A stretch of 15,434 nt of DNA from Collinsella sp. TF05-9AC. GTDB taxonomy: Bacteria > Actinomycetota > Coriobacteriia > Coriobacteriales > Coriobacteriaceae. The position numbers were made by a program, and so were the translations under genes. The stretch's first letter is position 1. Every line of letters starts with the position of its first letter. The stretch lies in the NCBI RefSeq assembly GCF_003438495.1, contig NZ_QSSH01000028.1:1-15434 (forward strand), written 5' to 3'. The notes beneath the pieces were generated by a model, which worked only from the letters and a program-made list of their open reading frames with translations, searched no databases and was not told the origin of the DNA. Positions 6,766-14,200 of the stretch are shown here, in pieces.

Positions 6766-8625
6766 ATGAATCCGTATACTTCTTCCGGTTCGGTCGCCAC
6801 GATGACGGCCAACGTGTCCGGCAACGATAACCTCAACGACTTGGGTGACGGCCCGCGTCAGCCCGGCGACCCCGAGCGCTACCCCGTGGGCGCGGTGGCT
6901 CGCCGCCTGCTGGGCTACGTCCGTCCGCATCGCATTTCATTTACGGCATCGTTTGTGAGTGCCGCCGTCTCGGTGATCTTGCAGCTCTATACGCCCATCC
7001 TCATCGGCGAGGGCATCGACCTCATCGTTGCCGCCGGGCAGGTGGACTTTGACGCGCTGCTGCCGCTCGTCACCAAGCTGGCAATTGTCGTGGTGGGCGC
7101 GGCGGCCTTCCAGTGGCTGCAGGGCTACTGCGTCAACCGTCTGTCCTACGAGACGGTGCGCGACATGCGCGTGGAGGCGAGCGACAAACTCAGCCGCATG
7201 CCGCTCAGCTTTATCGACAGCCATGCCCACGGCGACCTTATGAGCCGCGTGGTCAACGACGTCGACCAGGTGGGCGACGGCCTGCTGCAGAGCTTCACGC
7301 AACTCTTTACCGGCGTCATCACTATCGTGGGCACGCTCGCGTTTATGCTGTCCATCAACCTGACCATGACGCTCGTGGTGGTGCTCGTCACGCCGCTTTC
7401 CATCTTTGCCGCCGGCGCCATCGCCAAGCTCTCCAACAAGAGCTTTACAGCGCAGCAGCGCATTCAGGGCCAGCTGGGCGGCCATATCGAGGAGTATGTG
7501 GGTGAGCAAAAGCTCGTGGACGCCTTCGCCTATGGACCGAACGCGCAGCAGCGTTTCGACGCCCTCAACGCCGAGCTCTACACCGCGGGTGAGCGCGCGC
7601 AGTTTATGGGTTCGCTCTCCAACCCCGGCACGCGCTTTATCAACAACATCATCTATGCCGTGGTGGCCGTGATCGGCTGCGTTGGCGTGATTACGGGCGT
7701 GCCCGCGGCGCTCACGGTGGGCGGTGTGCAGATCTTCCTGTCTTACGCCAACCAGTACACCAAGCCGTTCAACGAGGTCACCAACGTCATCACGCAGATC
7801 CAGACGGCCTATGCCTCGGCGCGCCGCATGTTTGCGCTGCTCGATGCACGCGAGCAGGAGCCCGATGCCGCGGATGCCGTTGAACTCACAGCCCCGCAGG
7901 GTGAGGTCGCCTTTGAGCATGTGGACTTTAGCTACGTGCCCGACCGCAAGCTGCTGCAGGACATCTGCATCGACGCCAAGCCCGGTATGCGGTTTGCCCT
8001 CGTTGGCCCCACGGGCTGCGGTAAGACGACGCTCATCAACCTGCTGCTGCGCTTTTACGACATCGATGCCGGGCGCATCGTGGTCGACGGGCATTCCTCG
8101 CGCGACTACACGCGTGAGAGCCTGCGCCGCGCCTTTGGCATGGTGCTGCAGGACACCTGGCTGTTCGAGGGCACGGTGGCCCAGAACATTGCCTACGGTT
8201 GCCCCGATGCCACGCGCGAGCAGATTGTCGAGGCCGCCAAGCGCGCGCACGCGCACAAGTTTATCGTGCAGCTGCCAGGCGGCTACGATACGGTGATCGG
8301 CGAGGACGGCGGCACGTTTAGCCAGGGTCAAAAACAGCTGCTGTGCATCGCGCGCGTCATGCTCACCGATCCGGCGATTCTGCTGCTGGACGAGGCAACG
8401 TCGAGCATCGATACACGTACCGAGCTGCAGGTGCAGGCGGCATTCGACGAGCTCATGGCCGGTCGCACGAGCTTTGTCGTGGCGCACCGCCTATCGACGA
8501 TCCGTAACGCCGATTGCATCCTAGTCATGCGCGACGGGCAGATTATCGAGCGTGGCACGCACGACGAGCTGCTAGCGGCAGGCGGCTTCTACGCCGAGCT
8601 CTACCGCAGCCAATTCGCCCAGTGA
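6766..8625 (+). CDS. ABC exporter half-transporter, catalytic subunit
   Basis: This 619-aa partner of the preceding gene starts at the base after its TAA. It is preceded by AAGGAGG, 8 bases before the ATG and inside the upstream gene's end, so translation is probably coupled. It has an unusually polar, Asp/Asn-rich N-terminus of about 40 residues, then six transmembrane helices. In the nucleotide-binding domain, Walker A is GPTGCGKTT (414-422), Walker B ILLLDEATSS with catalytic E543, and the switch histidine is H574. The signature is the variant FSQGQ (518-522) rather than LSGGQ. With the first subunit supplying a normal signature and this one normal Walker and switch residues, one full and one degenerate ATP site are expected. 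Substrates of this family include drugs, lipids and peptides; this one is unknown. Confidence 0.93.
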   Translation: MNPYTSSGSVATMTANVSGNDNLNDLGDGPRQPGDPERYPVGAVARRLLGYVRPHRISFTASFVSAAVSVILQLYTPILIGEGIDLIVAAGQVDFDALLPLVTKLAIVVVGAAAFQWLQGYCVNRLSYETVRDMRVEASDKLSRMPLSFIDSHAHGDLMSRVVNDVDQVGDGLLQSFTQLFTGVITIVGTLAFMLSINLTMTLVVVLVTPLSIFAAGAIAKLSNKSFTAQQRIQGQLGGHIEEYVGEQKLVDAFAYGPNAQQRFDALNAELYTAGERAQFMGSLSNPGTRFINNIIYAVVAVIGCVGVITGVPAALTVGGVQIFLSYANQYTKPFNEVTNVITQIQTAYASARRMFALLDAREQEPDAADAVELTAPQGEVAFEHVDFSYVPDRKLLQDICIDAKPGMRFALVGPTGCGKTTLINLLLRFYDIDAGRIVVDGHSSRDYTRESLRRAFGMVLQDTWLFEGTVAQNIAYGCPDATREQIVEAAKRAHAHKFIVQLPGGYDTVIGEDGGTFSQGQKQLLCIARVMLTDPAILLLDEATSSIDTRTELQVQAAFDELMAGRTSFVVAHRLSTIRNADCILVMRDGQIIERGTHDELLAAGGFYAELYRSQFAQ

Positions 8626-8652
8626 GCAAGACGCGGGACATGTAACGCAGCG

Positions 8653-9918
8653 CTAGGGCGCGAGCGTGTCAACGGGGGCAACGATGATGCCCTCGGGCGT
8701 TGTGTGGACCGGCATGCCGAACCCGATGACGATGAGTTTGGCCGCGGGAGGCCTCTCGCCACGTTCGACCAGCTTGCGCTCGAGTCGAAGCAGGTTTGCA
8801 GACGCCTCGGGGATCTGCGGGCTTCCGAGTTTTACTTCCACGGCAATCCAAGTCCCATCGCGCCTGTGTATGACGGCGTCGACCTCGAGATCGTCGACGT
8901 CGTGGTAGTGGGACACCGATGAGTCATTTGCGGCGGCATAGACCTTAAGGTCGTGCAGGACGAGGGATTCGAAGAGCAGTCCCAGCGTTTTCGGGTCAGA
9001 TGCCAATGACTCCGGATTTGCTCCGAGCAGCGCGACGGCAAGCGAAGGGTCGGCGAGGTGCCTTTTCGCACTTTGCCGCAGCTTTACCGGCGACCTGAGC
9101 GCCGGATGCCAAGCCGGGATATCGTCGATGATATTGATTCGTCTCAGAGCATCCATGTATCTGGAGACCGAATTCTTCGAAACGCCGGTACCGATATCTT
9201 TATCGATGGACTTCGATCCAGCAAGTGTCGACTCATTTCGCGCAAGCGATGTCAAAAGAGACCTGACCTTGACCGGATCACGTTTGACGCCGTCAGTTCT
9301 AGAAACATCCGATTCGCATATGCCATCAACATAAGCAGCGGCAATCCGCATAGCATTTTCAGTTGTTTTCCCCATCGCTTGAGGCCAACCACCGCGACAC
9401 AGCAAATCGGCGATGCCGGCGACACCAGCGATCGATCCGACCGCCTGCTTGGCGGGGTGGCCGGAAAGCAGCGCTCTAATCGAAGCCGCGCCCGAAGAAA
9501 CGCCGAGCTCAAACAGCGTCATGGTATCCATTCGCAATCTAGCTATTCGCCCAACGCCGCTATGCATTGGCTGCTTCGAATCTTGCGGCGTTGCTGAGCC
9601 CGTAAGAATAAACTGTCCGGATTCTCCCTGTCTTGCGTCACACTCGAAACGTATGGCATCCCATAGTTTTGGTTCTTCCTGCCATTCGTCGATGAGTCTA
9701 GGCGACGGTCCTGCTATTGCCTGCGCTGGGTCGATCCGAGCCAACTGGAGAGCGGAAAAATTTCCAGCCGGATCGGAAAGAGACAAGGATGATTTGGCAA
9801 AACGTCTGGCCGTAGTGGTCTTTCCGCACCACTTCGGGCCTTGAATGAGAACCGCACCGAAGATATCGAGATTATGCCTGATTGCCTTGTCGATGCATCT
9901 GTCTACATACCTATCCAT
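8653..9918 (-). CDS. AAA ATPase, DUF4143 family (paralog 2)
   Basis: This 421-aa paralog of the gene at 335-1600 appears roughly half identical by eye. Walker A is GPKWCGKTT at 27-35, the Walker B-like LIDEW at 75-79, a TGSATP segment lies at about 106-111, and a winged-helix-like region at about 222-275. The C-terminal nuclease-like residues are D347, E361 and K363, at the same numbers as in the paralog. An ATG at 9918 is preceded by AAGGTGA. The gene converges on the ABC operon with only 27 bases between the stops and no evident terminator. Immediately upstream is an array of four GGTGACGATTG units with a 23-bp period, comparable in layout but not sequence to that of paralog 1. The biological role is unknown; regulation through the array is likely but inferred. 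Confidence 0.9.
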   Translation of the reverse strand: MDRYVDRCIDKAIRHNLDIFGAVLIQGPKWCGKTTTARRFAKSSLSLSDPAGNFSALQLARIDPAQAIAGPSPRLIDEWQEEPKLWDAIRFECDARQGESGQFILTGSATPQDSKQPMHSGVGRIARLRMDTMTLFELGVSSGAASIRALLSGHPAKQAVGSIAGVAGIADLLCRGGWPQAMGKTTENAMRIAAAYVDGICESDVSRTDGVKRDPVKVRSLLTSLARNESTLAGSKSIDKDIGTGVSKNSVSRYMDALRRINIIDDIPAWHPALRSPVKLRQSAKRHLADPSLAVALLGANPESLASDPKTLGLLFESLVLHDLKVYAAANDSSVSHYHDVDDLEVDAVIHRRDGTWIAVEVKLGSPQIPEASANLLRLERKLVERGERPPAAKLIVIGFGMPVHTTPEGIIVAPVDTLAP

Positions 9919-9950
9919 ACCGTCACCTTCTCAACTTGCCTTGATTATGT

Positions 9951-9966
9951 ATTTTACCAGCTGCGT
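9951..9966 (-). promoter_or_regulatory. Promoter-proximal block and possible -10 box of ATPase 2
   Basis: On the gene strand ACGCAGCTGGTAA (9954-9966) directly follows the last repeat of the array, and the overlapping TAAAAT (9951-9956) could be a -10 box with TGG before it. ATPase 1 has ACGCGCTGGTAA in the same position (1616-1627). No good -35 is seen; its place would fall within the first repeat unit, so a protein on the array could control the promoter. Confidence 0.4.
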
Positions 9967-10058
9967 GGTGACGATTGACGGTAATCTGTGGTGACGATTG
10001 ATTACGAACTATGGTGACGATTGGCGGGTATCTGTGGTGACGGTTGTCATCGATTCGG
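9967..10058 (-). repeat. Four-unit 23-bp direct-repeat array upstream of ATPase 2
   Basis: The core GGTGACGRTTG (plus strand), usually preceded by RT, begins at 9967, 9990, 10013 and 10036, with exactly 23 bases each time; the fourth unit has one change (GGTTG). The bases between cores vary. No fifth unit is seen on either side. The core differs from that of the ATPase 1 array (TTAACCARATT), sharing only GATT, but copy number, period and position relative to the gene are the same. It is probably a DNA-binding array for regulation or recognition. Confidence 0.88.
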
Positions 10059-10163
10059 GGCATAGGGCAGCTTAGCTGTCTCAAAGCTTATAGATTTCGG
10101 GGCTTGCGCTGCGGGCGTTTTTGTCCATTGATGTCGCCTGCGTCGCCAATCGGCAGACGGTGG

Positions 10164-10191
10164 TTTACATCTGTCACGTTAGTACTAAGAT
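10164..10191 (+). promoter_or_regulatory. Promoter for the flavodoxin-like gene
   Basis: TTTACA (10164-10169) and TAAGAT (10186-10191) are 16 bases apart, about 60 bases before the start codon. The stretch between the 23-bp array and this promoter (10059-10163) holds nothing else I can name. Confidence 0.5.
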
Positions 10192-10250
10192 ATTCATCTA
10201 ATAAATTGCATTAGTGGCTTTAGTTTTGGGGGAAACGAGGCAACGTGACT

Positions 10251-10802
10251 ATGACATGCTCTTTGGTGGTTAACAGCAAGAGCGGTAATACCAGGATGGT
10301 TTCGGGCGCGATCAAGCGCGCTCTGCAGGCTGCGGGCGTTGAGTTTGTCCATGCCGCGGCGTTGAGCGACGATGCGGACGCAGATCAGGTTGCGCGCGAG
10401 GCGCAGGGCGCCTGCGCGGCCGACACGGTGCTCGTCGGTTTTTGGTGCGACAAGGGCGCGTGCACGCCTTCGGTCGCGGCGTTGCTCTCTGCCTTGCACG
10501 GCAAGCGCGTCTTCCTGTTTGGCACCTGCGGTTTTGGCGCCGACCAGAGCTATTACCAGCAGATTATCGATCGTGTGACCTCCAATTTGGCCGATGACGC
10601 CGAGCTTGCGGGTTGGGCCATGTGCCAGGGCAAGATGGGCCCCGCGGTCAAGCAGCGCTACGAGGCCATGCTCGAACAAGACCCCGACAACGCGCGCTTT
10701 AAGATGCTGCTCGACAACTGGGTTGCCGCAAAGGATCACCCTACCAAAGAAGACCTCGAGGACATGTTCGCCGCCGCCAAGAAGGCCGTGCTGGGCGCGT
10801 AG
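10251..10802 (+). CDS. Short flavodoxin-like protein
   Basis: This protein of about 183 aa resembles single-domain flavodoxins (Flavodoxin_4/BilS-like group), small cytosolic FMN electron carriers or electron-transfer partners. An N-terminal strand is followed by an FMN phosphate loop variant, NSKSGNTRM. It then has VGFWCDKG, with an aromatic residue likely near the flavin, VFLFGTCGFG, a CQGKMGP segment and a closing HPTKEDLEDM helix, in the order expected for this group. The start could be the ATG at 10251 or an in-frame GTG at 10245; GAGG at 10237-10240 suits the ATG better. It stands alone with its own promoter and a probable terminator. No bilirubin-reductase-like or other oxidoreductase partner is in the window, so its partner is unknown. 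Confidence 0.8.
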   Translation: MTCSLVVNSKSGNTRMVSGAIKRALQAAGVEFVHAAALSDDADADQVAREAQGACAADTVLVGFWCDKGACTPSVAALLSALHGKRVFLFGTCGFGADQSYYQQIIDRVTSNLADDAELAGWAMCQGKMGPAVKQRYEAMLEQDPDNARFKMLLDNWVAAKDHPTKEDLEDMFAAAKKAVLGA

Positions 10803-10823
10803 GTCCATCTTCTAAATGCAATG

Positions 10824-10849
10824 CCCGCCACCCGGGAGGGCGGCCCTTT
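10824..10849 (+). terminator. Probable terminator after the flavodoxin-like gene
   Basis: CCGCC (10825-10829) pairs with GGCGG (10839-10843) around a GC-rich loop, followed by CCCTTT. The stem is short and the T-tract brief. The position, about 20 bases after the stop codon, supports the call. Confidence 0.45.
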
Positions 10850-10900
10850 ATCGATGGAAGGCCTCATAAGCTGAAGTTCAATCCCCGGGATGCGTCCAGA

Positions 10901-11147
10901 GTGGGACGTGCTTTCCCGATGGGCGGGGTTTCGGAAAGTGCGTCCCGGAATTTGAGCTTAGAGTGGGACATGCTTTCCCAAAGGCCGCTCAACGGGAAAC
11001 CGCATCCCACTATTAGCCCGAGAAACGGGATGCACTTTCCCAAAGAGAGCCAACGGGAAACTACGTCCCACAATCAGCTTCCAAAGTGGGACACACTTTC
11101 CCGTTGAGGGTTGTTCCGGAAAGTGCATCCCGGAAATGGGCTTTGAG
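10901..11147. repeat. Tandem array of about 62-bp imperfect palindromes
   Basis: Four units start at 10901, 10963, 11025 and 11086. Each has a left arm like GTGGGACRYRCTTTCCC and a right arm like GGGAAACYRCRTCCCAC, which are near reverse complements, so each unit can form a hairpin with a loop of roughly 12-15 bases. Degraded half-units flank the array (about 10876-10900 and 11148-11165). Short open frames crossing it are repetitive and are not taken as genes. The array fills the gap between the flavodoxin terminator and the giant surface-protein gene. It resembles REP/MITE-like repeat arrays or a multi-site binding region; which one is undetermined. Confidence 0.85.
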
Positions 11148-11182
11148 CTTGGACGATGCTCCCCCAGTACCTCCGCTTTTAA

Positions 11183-11226
11183 AAATGAGACACGCCGTTG
11201 GCGGAAATGAGACACGTGGAACTGGG
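11183..11226. repeat. Two 22-bp direct repeats before the surface-protein gene
   Basis: AAATGAGACACG occurs at 11183 and again at 11205, 22 bases apart, followed each time by a GC-rich filler. Read on the minus strand the motif is CGTGTCTCATTT, repeated as in the multiple terminal repeats of IS21-like elements, with a GGAGG-containing sequence following at 11166-11176. No transposase follows, so it may be a solitary IS end, or an operator for the surface-protein gene whose possible -10 box (TACTAT, 11236-11241) lies just downstream. Confidence 0.6.
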
Positions 11227-11283
11227 CATCGGACGTACTATTCGTGGAATGAGCCGCTCCATTCGAGTAAAGTGAGGTCCCTC

Positions 11284-14200
11284 ATGTACGTTCCGCACCC
11301 CCGTATCCGTAGGCGGTCGAAAATCCCGCTTGCCGGGACGGCGGCGCTTGCTGCGTTGATTGCAACGAGTGTCGTCTGTTTTATGGCCACGCCCCAGGTT
11401 GCCCAGGCGGCAGACGCGCCCGCAATCACCGATATGACCGAGCAGGACTATAGCGATTTGGGCCTGGGCACGAGCGAGGACATTCCGGCCGATACCGTTG
11501 GCCCCTACTCCACCACCACTCCCACGACGTTTGCCACGCGCAGCGAGGTCTATATGGCAGTTAACGGTAGCCATGGCAATCGCTACACTCTGCGCGACAA
11601 GCTCGAGAACGTCGAGCGCGGCGATCTTGGCGGCAGCAGCAAACTCACCGATGGCTATGGAAGTGTGTGGGGCGCCGCAAAGTTCTGGCAAAATGTCAAC
11701 AGCTTCGATACGGGTAGCGACCTCTACAAGCACAGCGATTACGGCGGCGGCGACTGGTCGTACCTAAGCAACAATGGGTCATCAACAGTGCTTGCCAACG
11801 AGAACAGCGACTTCTCGGGCATTCACGCCACGAGCGTCGAGTTCTGCAGCGACGCCAAAACGGGCAAAAAGAGCCGCGTCGCCGAGCTTCGCGCCTATGG
11901 CGACAGCTCCTCTACCACGATCGACGGCAAGTCGTACTCCGGAAAGATCGAGCTGGTCCTCTTTTCGTTTGCCAACGGGCGCACGCGCAAGCTCGATACA
12001 CGCCTGCCGGTGACGGTCAACACCAATATGATGTACGAAGGCCGTTTTAAGTATCTGGATGCCGGTTATCTGCAAGAGCACGATGCCGTCTTTGATGTCG
12101 AGGCGGGCGATGTCGATGGCGACGGTGTGGACGAGCTTTTTGTCTACGCGGGTTGCTATGTCGACGAGAACGGCGTGCGCAAGGCCGTAGTCGACATGTA
12201 CGACCTGGAGGGCGGCAACTGGAAGCAGAGCGTCGTTAAGATCGATGCCGGTAACGCCGCTGACTACACCACGCACAACAAGGGCGGGAACGATTCCTGG
12301 ACGCAGCTTCAGTCAGCTCCTGTCGTTTCGCTGGCGGCCGGCGACCTCGATCGCGATTTTTGCGATGACCTCGCCATCGTGGTCTCGGCACCCTACGGCA
12401 AAAAGAATATTGATAAGTCGACGCATTGCGAGCTGTTCTCGTGGGATGCATCCAAGGGTGCGCTCGTCCATGTCGATGCTCTGGGTGACGCGGGCGCAAT
12501 CTCCCTCTCCGCGAACGGCAAGACCATGGTTGCCGCGAATGCGACATTCGGCACGTTTGCCGCCTACGATGAAGAAGGAAAGAAGACGGGTGAAACCGTC
12601 ACGGGCCTTATTCTTGCGGGCTATGACTGGCAAAGCAGCACTTTTGATTACGGCGCCTCTGACGGCAGCAAGGGGCTGTACGGCGCGCTGTACCGCTACG
12701 CGTATTTTGACTCGGAGTCTGGCGAGTTCAAACTTTCCGATTGCAAGGAATACAGAGACGGGCTCCTCGCCTCCTATGGACTGATGCATGTGCCCAACAG
12801 CGCATGGAAGGATAGTGCTCAGGATAAGCGCTATCCGTGCACCTTGGCACCTATTGCTCTTGCCACTGCCAACCTTGACGGTCTGTCCGAGCAGCCGGCG
12901 GTCGACGAGGTGCTCGTGGGCGGCGATGTGTTCCGCGACTTTGCCTGCAACACAGCGCAGAGCGGGGCCCAGGGCTTGGGTTCCATGGTCGGAACCATGA
13001 GCATGAGCGGCCAGCAATACAACAGTAGCAACAAGCATGACCACAAGGGTATCGAGCAGGTGTGGATCAGCGATGTCAAGGCGGGCAGCGTCTCGGGTTC
13101 GGACCGCTATAACGAGAGCTTTATCGCCGTGGTGGGCAAGCACCGCGATGAGGACCTGCGCAAGAACGATGACTACTATTGGATGACCGCCTCGCATTTT
13201 TCGCTCGACGAGAACGGAAAGGTGCGCCGCGGCGAGGAGCAGGTGATTAGCGAGAGCAACCGTCGCGGCACTACCTATGGCACATTTATCTCGCTCGCGC
13301 TGCCCGATGTCGACAATGACAGCGTCAAGATTACGTACAAGGACCGCTACAAGGTCTATACCAACCCGCGCGTGCTCGCCGTGCTGCAGGATGCTCCCTA
13401 TGTTGAGGATCTGGAGCAGGCATACGGCTATCTGGTGTTGGGCGGTACGGAATATGGCGAGGGCACGAGCACAGGGCAGATTCACGGCGGCACTATTGGC
13501 GCCGAGTTGGGCGTTGCCGTCGAGGTACAGACCGGTCCGCCCCTGGTGGCGATTAATGCTTCAGTCGATTTTGCCGCCGAGGGATGCTATGACTATCGGA
13601 GCGAGCGCACAGTGAGCGCCAGCGTAAGTTATGAGTCGCATGCCGGCGAAGGCGACAAGGCCGTGCTCTACACGATTCCGATGGTCTATTACGAGTACGA
13701 GATCGAAAATGAGGAAACTGGCGGCAAGGGCGTGATGGCGGCGCCCGTGTCGCTCGGCGCGCAGACCTCGGTCGTTAATGTCGAGGCCTATGACCGCGTT
13801 GCCAAGCAGCACAACATGACGCCGCTCAGCTACTTTTTGACCAACCGGTCGGGAGAGCCCGACAGCTATTACACGGCGCTCAACGGTACGACTCCCGTGC
13901 AAGATTCCTTTGGTCTGGGCAAGCCCGGCGTGACGCGCGCTTACACGTACGATGGGTATAGCGGTGCTGTCGCGCAGTCGGGGGCGAGCACTACGCAGAC
14001 CATCGAAGTCGAGGAGGGCGAGGAGCAGGAGTTTGAGTACGGCTTTACGCTGAACGGCAGCGTTGTCATGGGCGCGAAGCTTGCAAAGCACGAGTTATTT
14101 GGCGGCCTGTGCTTTGGTGCCAACGCCGGCTTTACTACGGGTAACTCCTCGAGTGAATCGACCGAATACGGCGGCACCGTCGACAACCTGCCCGAGGCCG

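Noticed and set aside
6937..8487. Long open frame on the strand opposite the second ABC gene
   Set aside because: It is a GC-rich antisense shadow of a gene with complete ABC motifs; its translation is His/Arg/Asp-rich and resembles no family.
9967..10058. CRISPR array
   Set aside because: The conserved core is only 11-13 bases with 10-12 base fillers, far below CRISPR repeat and spacer lengths, and no cas genes are present.
10901..11147. CRISPR array or integron attC sites
   Set aside because: Units are degenerate palindromes without unique spacers; no integrase or cassette genes are present.
10901..11283. Short open frames in the palindrome array and an upstream extension of the giant surface protein
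   Set aside because: The translation simply repeats with the 62-bp DNA unit, and a proper ribosome site plus signal peptide start at 11284.
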